64,000 bases of DNA from Psychrobacter maritimus (GCF_904846345.1 NZ_CAJHAJ010000002.1:124001-188000), one strand, 5' to 3'. Positions 1-10,710 are shown, numbered from the stretch's first letter. Notes: generated from the letters alone by a model not told the origin. Made by a program: numbers and translations.

Positions 1-422
1 GTATAAAGAGATTGCCAATCCTTGAAAGTCGCTTCACACGCCAATCGGATTGGCTCACTCGTAGAATGCTTTTCTCCAGCAATGGTGCCAATCGGAGAAC
101 CAATCGGATCACCACCATCACCGAATACTTTCGATAATTCATAGACATAAGCTTGCAAGGCCTCGATTAGATTGCCAGTAGCTAGATTAGGAGTACCATC
201 AAAGACCTGCTTAATATCTTCCATCACCAGTTTTTTGGTATTTTCAATCGCGGCAATGGCCAACTGCTCCTTGCCTTCTGGAAAGTAATAATACAGCGAG
301 CCTTTGGGAATCCCGCTCTCTTCAATGATGTCGTTAAGCCCCACGCCGCAGTATCCCCGTACCTTAAAAAGACGTGATGCCGTCTCAATAAGAACGTCCT
401 TTGATTTTACTTTTTTATTCAT
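1..422 (-). CDS. TetR-family regulator, LmrA/YxaF type (partial, C-terminus off window)
   Basis: This is the N-terminal 140 residues of a TetR repressor that runs off the left edge. The helix-turn-helix covers about residues 8-55. It contains SRLFKVRGYCGVGLNDII, then PKGSLYYYFPEGKEQLA, the signature of the LmrA/YxaF/QacR-like branch, which usually controls multidrug efflux or dioxygenase genes. The start is the ATG at 422, which immediately precedes the conserved N-terminus. A match to the B. subtilis LmrA/YxaF operator lies 21 bp upstream, so autoregulation is likely. Its target gene is not visible and may lie to the left of the window. Family assignment is firm; ligand unknown. Confidence 0.85.
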   Translation of the reverse strand, partial: MNKKVKSKDVLIETASRLFKVRGYCGVGLNDIIEESGIPKGSLYYYFPEGKEQLAIAAIENTKKLVMEDIKQVFDGTPNLATGNLIEALQAYVYELSKVFGDGGDPIGSPIGTIAGEKHSTSEPIRLACEATFKDWQSLY

Positions 423-442
423 GACCAAACCCTTTTTTAAAA

Positions 443-460
443 TTATAACAACTGGTCTAT
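443..460 (-). promoter_or_regulatory. LmrA/YxaF-type TetR operator
   Basis: Read on the minus strand this is ATAGACCAGTTGTTATAA. It closely follows the LmrA/YxaF operator known from Bacillus subtilis (ATAGACCAGTCACTATAT). It sits just upstream of the regulator's own start codon, as expected for autorepression. The match is by eye. Confidence 0.5.
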
Positions 461-561
461 TAGTGAGCGTATGGTAGAGATGAAACCAACCTATGTCAAT
501 GTCTTAAAAATATGACAATGGTAAATGTCCTCTGTATTCTGTATACAACAAAAAATACAAA

Positions 562-590
562 AAAAACACCCAACCAAGTTGGGTGTTTTT
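562..590. terminator. Bidirectional intrinsic terminator
   Basis: A perfect 13-bp stem (left arm 562-574, right arm 578-590) closes a CAA loop. The stem has a GC core flanked by A-tract and T-tract, so it can stop transcription from either side. No gene reads into it from the left on the plus strand in this window. Confidence 0.8.
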
Positions 591-803
591 ATCTTAAAAA
601 TAGATATTAATTTGGGAGTATTTCTAAAGAACAAATGACATTGGTCATTTATCATGCTTGGTCACTTTCCATTCTTGGTACTATAAGCGTTCAAAATTAA
701 TATAATGTCATTCTAGTATTTTCTCTATACAATCGTTTTATCAGCGTTCAGTAAACGTACCATGAACACGTTAAATATAAAATTTCCGCTTAAGTCTAAA
801 AAT
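591..803. other. Intergenic region upstream of the terC-like gene
   Basis: No convincing gene. It holds a 7-4-7 inverted repeat (AAATGAC at 633-639, GTCATTT at 644-650), a possible operator. TATAAT at 701-706 could be a -10 element for the downstream terC-like gene, with only a poorly spaced TTGGTA (675-680) as -35. Confidence 0.35.
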
Positions 804-902
804 TCACAACAATCACAACAATCACAACAATCACAACAATCACAACAATCACAACAATCACAACAATCACAACAATCACAACAATCACAACAATCACAAC
901 AA
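804..902. repeat. 9-bp tandem repeat, 11 perfect copies
   Basis: Eleven uninterrupted copies of TCACAACAA occupy 99 bp and end 70 bp before the terC-like start. The unit length is a multiple of three, so reading frames stay open on both strands (Ser-Gln-Gln on plus, Cys-Cys-Asp on minus). Those ORFs have no ribosome binding site and look like by-products of the repeat. Its perfection suggests recent expansion by slippage. It lies between the candidate -10 (701-706) and the gene, so copy number would change the 5' UTR length. Confidence 0.95.
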
Positions 903-972
903 TCACTATTACGCTTCAATCATGAATGTATTAATAGCCCCTAAACCTTTTTAATAGAGAGTATTCAATTAA

Positions 973-2526
973 ATGATAGAGCTTCTAAGCGATCCTTCGA
1001 TATGGCTTGGTTTCTTCACACTGGTTAGTCTTGAGATTATTTTAGGTATTGATAATCTCGTTTTCATTGCCATTCTCGCTAATAAGCTGCCCCCGCATCA
1101 ACGCAGTAAAGCGCGCAATCTGGGTCTTGGTCTTGCATTAATTATGCGCTTAGGCCTGCTGTTTGTGATGTCATGGCTCATAACTTTGACTGAACCTGTG
1201 GTGAGTTATGGCGCGTTTGATTTATCGGTCAGAGATTTGATCTTGATAGTCGGCGGCTTCTTTTTATTACTCAAAGCGACGCTTGAGCTACATGAACGCC
1301 TAGAAGGTAAGCTTGAGACCAATAATAATAGCAAAGTCTACGCAGGCTTTGCCGCGGTCGTTGCGCAAATCGTTATCCTAGATGCCGTGTTCTCGTTTGA
1401 TGCGGTCATCACAGCAGTCGGCATGGTCAAGCATTTAGAAGTGATGATGGCCGCGGTTATTGTGGCGATGGCGGTGATGGTTTTGGCAGCCAAAACCTTA
1501 ACGGAATTTGTCGGTAAGCACCCGACTGTCGTTATCCTCTGCTTAAGCTTCTTACTTATGATCGGCTTTAGCTTGATCGTTGAAGGCTTAGGCTTTCACA
1601 TTCCAAAAGGCTACTTATATGCCGCCATTGGTTTCTCTATTATTATTGAAGCCTTTAATCAATTCATGCAGCGTAACCGTACGAAATATGAGAGCGCCAT
1701 TCCGCTACGCGACCGAACCGCAGATAATATCTTAAGACTGATGGGCGGCAAAACCGCTAATCACGAGGAAGAGTCGCTCACAGAAGACGATACTTCAGTA
1801 CAGACTATCCCTTTTGCAGAAGAAGAGCGCTACATGATTAGTGGGGTGCTGGCGCTTGGCGAACGTGATGTTGAAACCATTATGACGCCGCGCTCAGAGA
1901 TATCTTGGGTGAATATCGAAGGCAGTCTAGACGAGATTCGCGAGCAAGTATTATCCACGCCGCACAGCTTATTGCCTATTTGCCAAGGACAGTTAAACAA
2001 GGTGCTCGGCGTCGTACGGGCCAAAGATATCTTAGCGGCACTCGACAAACAACCTAACGATATCCATCTGGCTCTAACGCCTTTATTCAGCAAGCAGCAG
2101 CCCGTTTTTGTCTCTGACACCATTGATAATTTGCGTCTTATCAATTTACTCAAGAATGCCAAAGGTAACTTGGCCATCGTAGTCGATGAGTATGGGCAAG
2201 TGGCAGGACTGGTGACGCCTTTGGATTTATTTGAAGCGATTGCCGGTGAGTTTCCCGACGAAGATGAGACGTTAGTGATTTTTAAACAAGAAGACCACTG
2301 GATAGCTGAGGGCACTATTAGCTTGGATCAGTTGCGCCTTGAACTAAATGAGCCAAACCTCTTGGCAGATGCCGAGCAACTGACCATCGGTGGCTATATC
2401 AATTTTAAACTCGATGGCATCGCGCAAGTGAATGAACACGTCAGCAGCGAAGGTTATACCTTTACTGTGTTAGAAATGCTGTCTGCAAGAATTCTTTTGG
2501 TAAAAATTGCAAAAGAGATTATTTAA
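973..2526 (+). CDS. TerC-family membrane protein with CBS and CorC/HlyC domains (YoaE/YegH type)
   Basis: A 517-residue inner-membrane protein. Residues 1-235 form the TerC domain with about seven membrane segments and the acidic motifs [13 protein letters not shown] near the N-terminus and [12 protein letters not shown] in the middle. A CBS pair follows (about 300-420, starting [14 protein letters not shown]) and then a CorC/HlyC domain (about 435-515). This is the architecture of E. coli YoaE and YegH. TerC proteins are linked to metal-ion export (manganese in characterised members) and tellurite resistance; the exact substrate here is unknown. The gene stands alone. AGAGAG about 14 bp upstream is a weak ribosome binding site. 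Confidence 0.85.
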   Translation: MIELLSDPSIWLGFFTLVSLEIILGIDNLVFIAILANKLPPHQRSKARNLGLGLALIMRLGLLFVMSWLITLTEPVVSYGAFDLSVRDLILIVGGFFLLLKATLELHERLEGKLETNNNSKVYAGFAAVVAQIVILDAVFSFDAVITAVGMVKHLEVMMAAVIVAMAVMVLAAKTLTEFVGKHPTVVILCLSFLLMIGFSLIVEGLGFHIPKGYLYAAIGFSIIIEAFNQFMQRNRTKYESAIPLRDRTADNILRLMGGKTANHEEESLTEDDTSVQTIPFAEEERYMISGVLALGERDVETIMTPRSEISWVNIEGSLDEIREQVLSTPHSLLPICQGQLNKVLGVVRAKDILAALDKQPNDIHLALTPLFSKQQPVFVSDTIDNLRLINLLKNAKGNLAIVVDEYGQVAGLVTPLDLFEAIAGEFPDEDETLVIFKQEDHWIAEGTISLDQLRLELNEPNLLADAEQLTIGGYINFKLDGIAQVNEHVSSEGYTFTVLEMLSARILLVKIAKEII

Positions 2527-2593
2527 TAAAATTATTAATAATATCAATTATTTATATAGCTAGTACTAAGCGTGCTAGCTATAACCTTTATCA

Positions 2594-2645
2594 CAGAGGC
2601 TACGGAAAATTCATCCCAGTCGCACTGTATCTGTTTTAAAGTGAA
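2594..2645 (-). repeat. Half copy of the palindromic intergenic repeat
   Basis: Read on the minus strand this segment runs through CTGGGATGAATTTT and AGCCTCTG, matching the left half of the copy at 60534-60678. The other half is absent, so this is probably a decayed or truncated copy. Confidence 0.6.
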
Positions 2646-2771
2646 GCCACTTTATTAGCTCCCGCCAAATATATTGCTAGCCTATAGCAATATCCGCACT
2701 CTAAAAAACATCTAAATAATGCCTTAAAAATTAAGGCTTTCTGCTCATCTTACGTTTTAACACTGCCCATC

Positions 2772-2788
2772 TTTATACTTTCTTTATA
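2772..2788 (+). promoter_or_regulatory. KdpE-type binding site
   Basis: TTTATA-CTTTC-TTTATA is a direct repeat with an 11-bp period. It nearly matches the KdpE site in front of E. coli kdpFABC (TTTATACTTTTTTTACA). It lies about 150 bp before kdpF and 16 bp before a TTGACA. This fits activation of the operon by KdpE-phosphate at low potassium or high osmolarity. Confidence 0.7.
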
Positions 2789-2937
2789 CCCCACCGCGTT
2801 ATCTTGACAACACTTTTATACCTCTCTCGGCATACTGTTGCTATTAAGAAGTAAGCAATAAAGAAGTAATAAAAGATCAGTCTAACCATCGCTGATCTTC
2901 ATTATTCATGGTTCATTGTGCGTTTTTGGAGAGTGTC

Positions 2938-3018
2938 ATGGAAGTTTTTGCAGGGTTTCTAGCCCTCGGTTTATTCATCTATTTGTTATATGTGCTGATT
3001 AAACCGGAGGCATTTTAA
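2938..3018 (+). CDS. kdpF: KdpF, small subunit of the K+-transporting ATPase
   Basis: A 26-residue single-span membrane peptide, [20 protein letters not shown] then IKPEAF. KdpF stabilises the KdpFABC complex in the inner membrane. The sequence has the typical form: a short hydrophobic helix ending in KPE-F. It begins the operon, and its stop codon overlaps the kdpA start (TAATG), so translational coupling is likely. Confidence 0.9.
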   Translation: MEVFAGFLALGLFIYLLYVLIKPEAF

Positions 3019-4730
3019 TGACAATATATGCGCTATCACAGCTGATTATTTATCTAATCGTTCTATTTACTTTAGGATATTTTCTATCAGGTTACCTGCT
3101 GCAAAGGATGCAAGCCCCCGTCTCTCGGCTTGAATCCCGTATTTTTACGACGCTGGGTATGATCGGTCAAGATACCAAAGGCAACCCTGCTTTTGGTATG
3201 AATTGGAAGCAGTACGCTGGCGCCATTGTGCTATTTAACCTCATTGGACTATTGGGGTTATTTGTTTTGCAGTTGGTGCAAGGACACTTGCCGCTAAACC
3301 CTGCCAATATGTCAGGCGTCACGTGGGACTTGGCGATGAATACCGCCATCAGTTTTATTACTAATACCAATTGGCAGGCTTACGGCGGCGAAAGTAGCAT
3401 GAGCTACCTAACCCAAATGATGGGCATGTCGTTGCAAAACTTCTTATCAGCCGCAACCGGTATCGTGGTGGCTTTTGCTCTAATGCGTGGTCTGGTATTT
3501 AAAAAGAGCGCGCATCTGGGTAATGCTTGGATAGATTTATGGCGCTGTAATCTTTATATTTTGCTGCCGATAGCAGCAATTATAGCCGTGCTGTTGATGA
3601 GCCAAGGCGTGATACAAACGCTATCCATGTATACCGATGTGCAGACCTTGCAAGGTGAGTCGCAAACGATTGCTTTGGGTCCTGTTGCCTCGCAAGAAGC
3701 GATTAAAATGCTCGGCACCAACGGCGGTGGCTTTTTTAATGCCAACTCTGCTCACCCGTTTGAGAATCCCACCCCCTTTTCTAACTTTATCCAAATGTTG
3801 GCTATTTTCCTTATCCCAACGTCGCTTTGTTTTTGTCTTGGCAAAATAAGCGGCAACCTCAAACAAGGTATCGCTATCTTAAGTGCTATGACGGTCTTGT
3901 TTATAGCGATGTATTCTTTGACGGTCAGCAGCGAGCTTGCCGGCAACCCTTGGTTGGCGTCACAAGTTCAAGGCCTTACCGATGCCAGTGTGAGCGGCAA
4001 CATGGAGGGCAAAGAAGTGCGTTTCGGCATTGTTGCCACGTCATTGTTTGCCACGATTACCACTGCTGCTTCGTGCGGAGCGGTCAACGCCATGCATGAT
4101 TCATTTACGCCCCTCGGTGGACTGAGCACCATGTTGCAAATGCAATTGGGCGAAGTGGTGTTTGGCGGTGTGGGCGCAGGTCTCTACGGTATGCTGCTAT
4201 TTGCCATCTTGGCGGTATTTATATCGGGGCTGATGATTGGGCGTACTCCCGAATATCTTGGCAAAAAAATCGAACCGTTTGAGATGAAAATGGTGGTCTT
4301 GGGGTTATTGGCCGCGCCAACGATGGTGCTAGTAGGCACCGCTATTAGTGTGATGACGACCAGTGGGCAAGCCGGCATCTTCAATCCGGGTGCTCATGGT
4401 TTTAGTGAAGTGCTCTATGCCTTTAGCTCGGCGGCCAACAATAATGGCTCTGCCTTTGCAGGTTTGGGTGCCAACTCTGTATTTTATAATTCTATGCTTG
4501 GGCTGGCGATGTTGGTTGGTCGCTTTGGGGTGATTATTCCGGTGCTGGCTTTAGCAGGATCGTTGGCCAAGAAACCCAGATTAGAGGTTAATAGCGGCAC
4601 CTTGCCAACCACTACACCATTATTTGTCGGGCTTTTGGTCGGCACAGTGCTGATGATTGGTGCCCTGACCTTTGTCCCTGCTTTAGCGCTCGGACCCATC
4701 ATAGAGCAGATTTGGATGTTGGGAGGCTAG
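3018..4730 (+). CDS. kdpA: KdpA, potassium-binding channel subunit
   Basis: A 570-residue, roughly ten-span inner-membrane protein of the superfamily of K+ transporters, close in length to E. coli KdpA (557). The family signatures are present: [20 protein letters not shown] near residue 233, [18 protein letters not shown], and [18 protein letters not shown], which form selectivity-filter loops. It binds K+ and passes it to KdpB for ATP-driven uptake. AAACCGGAGG at the end of kdpF is its ribosome binding site. A 127-bp gap separates it from kdpB, larger than usual, containing no gene and a short GTTA tandem run. Confidence 0.97.
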   Translation: MTIYALSQLIIYLIVLFTLGYFLSGYLLQRMQAPVSRLESRIFTTLGMIGQDTKGNPAFGMNWKQYAGAIVLFNLIGLLGLFVLQLVQGHLPLNPANMSGVTWDLAMNTAISFITNTNWQAYGGESSMSYLTQMMGMSLQNFLSAATGIVVAFALMRGLVFKKSAHLGNAWIDLWRCNLYILLPIAAIIAVLLMSQGVIQTLSMYTDVQTLQGESQTIALGPVASQEAIKMLGTNGGGFFNANSAHPFENPTPFSNFIQMLAIFLIPTSLCFCLGKISGNLKQGIAILSAMTVLFIAMYSLTVSSELAGNPWLASQVQGLTDASVSGNMEGKEVRFGIVATSLFATITTAASCGAVNAMHDSFTPLGGLSTMLQMQLGEVVFGGVGAGLYGMLLFAILAVFISGLMIGRTPEYLGKKIEPFEMKMVVLGLLAAPTMVLVGTAISVMTTSGQAGIFNPGAHGFSEVLYAFSSAANNNGSAFAGLGANSVFYNSMLGLAMLVGRFGVIIPVLALAGSLAKKPRLEVNSGTLPTTTPLFVGLLVGTVLMIGALTFVPALALGPIIEQIWMLGG

Positions 4731-4857
4731 CCGATTAAGTATAGGCAAGCATTAGACGAGTCGTTATTTAGTTAGTTAGTTAACTTATTACTAATAACAT
4801 GACTCGCTACCCAATAATGAATCGACCCATTTTATGATTACGTGAGGAATACAAAGC

Positions 4858-6996
4858 ATGAGCGTTTTATCAGACCCTAATACACAGGCTGCAAATTTGC
4901 AGTCGCAGCAAGACCCCAATCATTCAAACTTACCCGAAAAACCAGCGCAAGGCCTCCTTGATCCTGCTTTGATCAAGCCCGCCTTAAAAGACGCTTTACT
5001 TAAGCTTGATCCCAGAGTGCAATGGCGCAATCCGGTGATGTTTGTGGTTTATATTGGCTCGCTACTGACCAGCATCTTAGCCATTACGATGTTGATTCAA
5101 GGGCAAGCTGGCATTGTTTTTACCCTATCCATTACCTTTTGGCTATGGTTTACCCTGTTGTTTGCAAACTTTGCAGAAGCGTTAGCCGAAGGACGTAGTA
5201 AAGCCCAAGCGGCCAGTCTAAAACAGGCGCGTCAGGATGTGCAAGCTCGCAGGCTTGCGGGCACTGACAGGCATTCTGTACCTACCATGATTCAGGCAAC
5301 TGAGCTTAAGCAAGACGATATCGTTCTAGTCAATGCAGGCGAGATCATTCCTGCTGACGGCGAAGTCATAGAAGGCTTAGCATCCGTTGACGAATCCGCA
5401 ATCACTGGCGAGTCTGCACCGGTGATTCGTGAAAGTGGTGGCGATTTTAATGCGGTGACGGGTGGCACTAAGGTGTTATCTGACTGGTTAATGATACGTA
5501 TCACCCAAGCTCCTGGACAAGGGTTCTTGGATCGTATGATTGCCTTGGTAGAAGGTGCCAAACGCACTAAAACGCCAAATGAGATAGCGTTGACCATTTT
5601 ATTGGTGGCGCTAACGCTGATATTTTTACTGGTATGTGTGACCTTATTGCCTTTTTCACAGTTTGCCGTGTTGTCTTCGGGCAATGGCGAGCCGATATCC
5701 ATTGTGGTCTTAGTGGCGCTGTTGGTCTGCTTGATACCGACGACCATTGGCGGTCTATTGTCAGCGATTGGCGTGGCGGGCATGAGCCGGATGATGCAGG
5801 CCAATGTCATCGCGACCTCTGGGCGCGCGGTAGAAGCGGCAGGCGACGTTGATGTTTTGCTACTCGATAAGACCGGTACGATTACCTACGGCAATCGACA
5901 AGCGTCACAATTTATACCGGCGCAAGGGGTGACAGAAAGCCAGCTTGCGGAAGTGGCGCTGATCAGCTCATTGACCGATGAGACACCAGAAGGTCGCAGT
6001 ATCGTCAAGCTTGCTCAAAGCCGATTTGATATCGATGAAAACACATGGAAAGCATTGCCGTTTGACACCATCGAATTTACCGCTCAAACCCGTATGAGTG
6101 GCACAGATATCGAGCAGCGCCATATCCGCAAGGGAGCGTTTGATGCCATCGTCAAATGGGTAGAAGCTCAAGGCGGCATCTTACCTACTAATCTACAGCA
6201 ACAAGTAGAGGAAGTGGCTCGCCGTGGTAGTACGCCGCTACTGGTCGCCGATAATCAGCAGTTGCTCGGCGTCATTGAGCTTAAAGATGTGGTCAAATCC
6301 GGCATAAAAGAGCGCTTTGCCGAGCTGCGAAAGATGGGCATTACCACCGTGATGATTACGGGCGACAACCCTTTGACGGCGGCGGCCATTGCTGCTGAAG
6401 CGGGCGTCGACGATTTTATGGCGGAGGCAACCCCAGAGCAAAAGCTTGAGCGAATTCGTAGTTACCAGCGTCAAGGTAAGCTAGTCGCCATGACCGGCGA
6501 TGGCACCAATGATGCACCGGCACTGGCGCAAGCGGATGTGGCTGTTGCTATGAATAGTGGCACTCAAGCAGCTAAAGAAGCGGCCAACATGGTCGACTTG
6601 GACTCAAATCCGACCAAGCTGATTGAAGTGGTGCAAACCGGCAAGCAGATGCTGATGACTCGCGGCGCACTAACGACATTTAGCTTGGCAAATGATATCG
6701 CCAAGTACTTTGCCATTATTCCAGCCGCCTTTGCCAGCACCTACCCTGCGCTTGGGGTATTGGACATTATGCAACTGGGCAGCCCTCAAAGCGCGATTTT
6801 ATCGGCTATTATCTTTAACGCATTGATTATTGTGTTTCTCATTCCACTGGCGCTGCGCGGCGTGACTTACAGACCTGATTCTGCCATCAATCTATTACGG
6901 CGCAACTTGCTGATATACGGCTTGGGCGGGCTGATTCTTCCCTTTGTCGGTATTAAAGCAATCGATATGCTCATTAATGCCTTGCACTTGGTATAA
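4858..6996 (+). CDS. kdpB: KdpB, P-type ATPase subunit
   Basis: The catalytic P-type ATPase of the Kdp complex, 712 residues. The phosphorylation motif DKTGTIT places the catalytic aspartate at residue 337. It also has TGES in the actuator domain, TPEGRSIV in the nucleotide-binding region and [10 protein letters not shown] in the hinge. E. coli KdpB has its aspartate at 307, so this protein carries about 30 extra residues at the N-terminus, rich in Gln, Asn and Pro. The start ATG at 4858 has GTGAGGAA about 12 bp upstream. TGES contains the serine inhibited by phosphorylation in E. coli KdpB. Confidence 0.97.
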   Translation: MSVLSDPNTQAANLQSQQDPNHSNLPEKPAQGLLDPALIKPALKDALLKLDPRVQWRNPVMFVVYIGSLLTSILAITMLIQGQAGIVFTLSITFWLWFTLLFANFAEALAEGRSKAQAASLKQARQDVQARRLAGTDRHSVPTMIQATELKQDDIVLVNAGEIIPADGEVIEGLASVDESAITGESAPVIRESGGDFNAVTGGTKVLSDWLMIRITQAPGQGFLDRMIALVEGAKRTKTPNEIALTILLVALTLIFLLVCVTLLPFSQFAVLSSGNGEPISIVVLVALLVCLIPTTIGGLLSAIGVAGMSRMMQANVIATSGRAVEAAGDVDVLLLDKTGTITYGNRQASQFIPAQGVTESQLAEVALISSLTDETPEGRSIVKLAQSRFDIDENTWKALPFDTIEFTAQTRMSGTDIEQRHIRKGAFDAIVKWVEAQGGILPTNLQQQVEEVARRGSTPLLVADNQQLLGVIELKDVVKSGIKERFAELRKMGITTVMITGDNPLTAAAIAAEAGVDDFMAEATPEQKLERIRSYQRQGKLVAMTGDGTNDAPALAQADVAVAMNSGTQAAKEAANMVDLDSNPTKLIEVVQTGKQMLMTRGALTTFSLANDIAKYFAIIPAAFASTYPALGVLDIMQLGSPQSAILSAIIFNALIIVFLIPLALRGVTYRPDSAINLLRRNLLIYGLGGLILPFVGIKAIDMLINALHLV

Positions 6997-7008
6997 CCAA
7001 CGATACGG

Positions 7009-7761
7009 ATGACGACTATGCAACCTAATAAATCTATGCCACTTAATAACTCTGTGCAATCTAACAACGTTATACAATCTATTTCTCCTGTTGACTCTAA
7101 ATACCACCAAGCGGATGAAAAAAAGGCGGATGAAAACAACCTTTCTGCATCGGACAATTCTATATTGGACAATAGTACTGCCCGTATGCCCATGCTCAAA
7201 CCTGCGCTATTATTATTTATAGCCTTGGCACTCATTTTAGGTTTATGCTACCCCTTATTGATGACCGGCGTTGCCCAAGTGACCATGGCGGATAAAGCCA
7301 ATGGCAGCTTGGTAGAACACAATGGCAGCTTAGTGGGTTCTGCGCTTATCGGTCAGCGCTTTGATCAGCCAGAGTATTTATGGACGCGCCCCTCAGCAGC
7401 AGGAGACGGTTATGATGCCGCGCAATCTTCGGGGAGTAATTTGGGACCTTTAAATCCTGAATTAGTGACTGGTGTCGATGCGCAAGTACAAAGACTAAAA
7501 GCCGCTGATCCACAAAACACCGCCCCTATCCCTCTTGATTTGGTCACGATGTCAGGCAGTGGTTTAGACCCGCACATCTCACCGGCGGCAGCCGAATGGC
7601 AAGTCAGCAGAGTGGCCCGTATACGTGGCATCAGCGCTGAACAAGTCCAAACAGCCATCGATGAGCATACAGAAGCGCGACAATTCAATCTGTTCGGCGA
7701 ACCGCGCGTGAATGTATTGGCGGTCAACTTAGCCTTAGATGAGATGGCAGTCGTTAAATGA
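7009..7761 (+). CDS. kdpC: KdpC, accessory subunit of the K+-transporting ATPase
   Basis: KdpC of 250 residues, about 60 longer than usual. Residues 1-60 are a polar, Asn/Ser-rich extension. One membrane span follows (about 65-87), then the periplasmic domain with GQRFDQPEYLWTRPSAA, SGSNLGPLNP and SGLDPHISPAAA, all hallmark KdpC motifs. It starts 12 bp after kdpB. An ATG at 7018 is an alternative start; starts that remove the whole extension lack a better ribosome binding site. The extension could be a real lineage-specific tail. Confidence 0.93.
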   Translation: MTTMQPNKSMPLNNSVQSNNVIQSISPVDSKYHQADEKKADENNLSASDNSILDNSTARMPMLKPALLLFIALALILGLCYPLLMTGVAQVTMADKANGSLVEHNGSLVGSALIGQRFDQPEYLWTRPSAAGDGYDAAQSSGSNLGPLNPELVTGVDAQVQRLKAADPQNTAPIPLDLVTMSGSGLDPHISPAAAEWQVSRVARIRGISAEQVQTAIDEHTEARQFNLFGEPRVNVLAVNLALDEMAVVK

Positions 7762-7792
7762 GTCAACCCATTAACCAGCAGTGAGCATCAGC

Positions 7793-10603
7793 ATGAGTGA
7801 GCAGCGCCCCAATCCAGAAGATTTACTGCAGCAAATAAAGCAGCAAGAAAATACGCGCAGCAGAGGTAAACTAAAAATCTTCTTTGGGTCATCGGCAGGC
7901 GTTGGCAAGACTTATGACATGCTCTCTGCCGCCCATCGAGACCAAGCGCATGGGCTGGATGTCTTAGTCGGCATTGTAGAAACTCATGGCCGCAGTGAGA
8001 CAGCAGCATTGTTAGATGGATTGACAATGCTGCCGTTACGTCAGGTTGAGTATCGAGAGCAAACCTTGGTGGAGTTTGATATTGATGGGGCTTTAGCGCG
8101 GCATCCAGATATTTTATTGGTTGATGAGCTGGCGCATAGCAATATCCCAGGCTCCAGACACCCAAAGCGCTGGCATGACGTTGAGGAGTTATTAAAGGCA
8201 GGCATCAGCGTCTATACCACGGTTAATGTTCAGCATTTAGAAAGCCTGAATGATGTGGTCAATCAAATCACCGGGGTCGTGGTACAAGAAACCATCCCCG
8301 ATTGGTTCTTTGATCAGGCCAATGAGGTGGTATTGGTCGACCTGCCAGCCGATGAGCTATTATCGCGACTGCATGACGGTAAGGTCTATATCCCAAGCCA
8401 AGCCAAACATGCGATAGAAAACTTCTTTCGAAAGGGCAATCTAATTGCCCTACGCGAGCTGGCATTGCGTCGAACTGCTGACCTAGTCGATGCCGATATG
8501 CGAGACTATCGCAATCAATCGCGTATTTCATCTATCTGGAATACCACCGATCAGTTATTAGTAGGCATCAGTACGCGCGCGCATAGCGAACGCCTTATTC
8601 GTCACGCCGCCAGACTTGCCAGCAGTTTACACTCGCAGTGGTATGTTATCTATGTCGAGACGCCGCGAAATGCCCATGAGCTGTCCAAAAATAAGCAAAG
8701 CATTTTAGAGGCATTACGCTTAGCAGATGAGTTGGGCGCCAAGACAGAAATCATCAGCGCTATTAGCGTCGCTGAAGGTTTGGTCAGTTATTCCCATCAA
8801 TTTAATATTGGGCGTATTATTATCGGCCAGAATCACTCTAGGTTTTATTATAATCAATCATTGGTCAAACAGATCTCACAGCAGGATATCAATTTAGACT
8901 TGATATTGGTCAATCAAGCTACACAGACAAAAAGCCCCCGTAGCAAACGACAACTGCCTACTTGGGATATGGCCGCCCTAGCCTCTAAAGACAATCGCAT
9001 CGGTTATCTGATGGCTGTTTTAGGTTGTACGCTCGTCACCGTCAGCCTAGTCGCCCTGACGCGCTGGTTTGATTTAGCCAATGTGGTGATGCTATATTTG
9101 CTAGTCATTGTGTTCATCTCGGTTCGCTTTGGGCGCGCCCCTGGTATCTTTGCGGCGCTATTAAGTGTCATCAGCTTTGATTTGTTTTTTGTAGAGCCTA
9201 AGCTTTCTTTTAGTGTTAGCGATGTCCAGTACTTAGTCACCTTTGCGGTGATGATTGTCGTCTCATTGATTATCAATAACTTAGCGGTTGGACTACGATT
9301 TCAGGCGCAAAATGCCCGTAGACGTGAGCAACAAGCGATCTCTATGAGTCATTTGGCACAAAGTCTCAGTGCGGCGCGCAAAAATGAAGAAATCATCAAT
9401 CAAGCTATTATTTGGCTGACCAAGCATATCGCTAGTAAAGCGCTCATAGCGATGCCCAATGCTGACGGTAAATTGACTGTCGTCTCAGAATCGAGCATCC
9501 CCTCAGAGTTTAATTGGAATGTGACGCAATGGGTGTTTGATCATAAAGAAAGCGCGGGTCTAGCGACCCATACGCTGGCCGCCAATCCTATGCACTATCG
9601 GGCGCTTGCGACCTCAAGTCAGGTACTGGCGGTATTGGCACTGATGCCAACCGATACCGATAATTTTAATCAACCGGAACAACAACGTACCCTCGATGTC
9701 GCTATCGCCCAAATTACTTTAGCTTTAGAGCGTGTTTATTACGCCAAAGTTGCACAAAATGCCCTTATCAAAGTGGAGTCAGAACGTCTGCGCGGCTCGC
9801 TCTTATCCGCGTTGTCTCATGATATTCGCACTCCGATTACCGTGCTATCAGGATTGGCCGCTTGTCTTGCCAGCCAAAACCTAGCACCTGCTGCACAAAA
9901 GCAGCTGGCTATCGATATCGAACAGCAAGCCAATGTCATTCAGCGTTTGGTCATCAATATCTTAGATTATGTGGCGCTGCAATCTGGCGGTATGAAACTC
10001 AATAAGCAATGGGTAAGCTTGGAAGAGATTATCGGTAGTAATATACGCCAACTTGAACCGTATCTACAAAATCGGCAAGTCAAAATAGACGTGGCCAGTG
10101 CAGTCGATTTTATTTATACCGATGAATTAATCTTGGCACGGATTTTAAACAACCTGCTGACCAATGCGATTAATTACACCTCAGACAATGCAACTATCAC
10201 CATTCAAGCGACACTCACTAATCAGCCCAACACTCAAAACCTGCAAAACAATAAAACCGTGCAAAGCTACCAAATAACGGTAACCGACAACGGTCAAGGG
10301 CTGCCATTAGGGATGGAAGCGCAAATATTTGAACGTTTTACCCGCGGTGATAGTGAAAGTAATACAACAGGATTGGGATTGGGACTGGCGCTCAGTAGAG
10401 ACTTGGTCCAGCACTTAGGCGGCACACTAAGCGCGAGCAATATACAACCGCACGGTGCGCAATTTGTTATAGTGCTACCGTGGCAGCCTTTAGAAAATCT
10501 AGATATATTTGATGATAAATTTACATCAAATGTGACTCAGATAGAGACAATCATAGATGCAAACATAACTACAAATACAACTACTAGCTCTGAAAGCTTA
10601 TAA
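7793..10603 (+). CDS. kdpD: KdpD, potassium sensor histidine kinase
   Basis: A 936-residue hybrid sensor kinase. In order: KdpD N-terminal domain with Walker A GSSAGVGKT (about 32-40), a universal-stress-protein-like domain (about 250-370), four membrane spans (about 400-500), a GAF-like region and a histidine kinase core with the H-box ALSHDIRTP (His676), an N-box around NNLLTNAINYT, and G-boxes DNGQGLP and [10 protein letters not shown] prefer the ATG at 7793, preceded by GTGAG at 7 bp; an in-frame GTG at 7781 would add four residues. The C-terminal 40 residues after the kinase core are Thr/Asn-rich and probably disordered. It controls KdpE. Confidence 0.95.
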   Translation: MSEQRPNPEDLLQQIKQQENTRSRGKLKIFFGSSAGVGKTYDMLSAAHRDQAHGLDVLVGIVETHGRSETAALLDGLTMLPLRQVEYREQTLVEFDIDGALARHPDILLVDELAHSNIPGSRHPKRWHDVEELLKAGISVYTTVNVQHLESLNDVVNQITGVVVQETIPDWFFDQANEVVLVDLPADELLSRLHDGKVYIPSQAKHAIENFFRKGNLIALRELALRRTADLVDADMRDYRNQSRISSIWNTTDQLLVGISTRAHSERLIRHAARLASSLHSQWYVIYVETPRNAHELSKNKQSILEALRLADELGAKTEIISAISVAEGLVSYSHQFNIGRIIIGQNHSRFYYNQSLVKQISQQDINLDLILVNQATQTKSPRSKRQLPTWDMAALASKDNRIGYLMAVLGCTLVTVSLVALTRWFDLANVVMLYLLVIVFISVRFGRAPGIFAALLSVISFDLFFVEPKLSFSVSDVQYLVTFAVMIVVSLIINNLAVGLRFQAQNARRREQQAISMSHLAQSLSAARKNEEIINQAIIWLTKHIASKALIAMPNADGKLTVVSESSIPSEFNWNVTQWVFDHKESAGLATHTLAANPMHYRALATSSQVLAVLALMPTDTDNFNQPEQQRTLDVAIAQITLALERVYYAKVAQNALIKVESERLRGSLLSALSHDIRTPITVLSGLAACLASQNLAPAAQKQLAIDIEQQANVIQRLVINILDYVALQSGGMKLNKQWVSLEEIIGSNIRQLEPYLQNRQVKIDVASAVDFIYTDELILARILNNLLTNAINYTSDNATITIQATLTNQPNTQNLQNNKTVQSYQITVTDNGQGLPLGMEAQIFERFTRGDSESNTTGLGLGLALSRDLVQHLGGTLSASNIQPHGAQFVIVLPWQPLENLDIFDDKFTSNVTQIETIIDANITTNTTTSSESL

Positions 10604-10710
10604 AATCAGTCTCTCCAACATTGTTAGAAACTTGGGCGCAGTCATTACTTCATTATTTCATTACCTCATTACTGCCTCAAGCTTCCCTTATAAGTAGCAA
10701 ATACCCTACC

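Larger units (their letters stand above)
2527..2937. other. Intergenic region with repeat remnant and kdp promoter
   Basis: No gene. It contains a half copy of the palindromic repeat family (2594-2645), the KdpE-type box (2772-2788) and TTGACA at 2804-2809, a candidate -35 for kdp. I could not place a convincing -10 at 16-18 bp from it. Confidence 0.6.

Noticed and set aside
762-944. A 60-codon ORF of Ser-Gln-Gln repeats before the terC-like gene, with an antisense Cys-Cys-Asp ORF at 725-919
   Set aside because: Both are open only because the 9-bp repeat contains no stop in any in-frame reading; no ribosome binding site on either. Treated as a tandem repeat.
591-972. A manganese (yybP-ykoY) riboswitch before the TerC-family gene
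   Set aside because: Such riboswitches often precede TerC genes, but I found no conserved core, and the leader is filled by the tandem repeat.
10621-10710. A 30-residue N-terminal extension of KdpE
   Set aside because: The sequence is unlike any receiver domain start; the ATG at 10711 gives the standard N-terminus.
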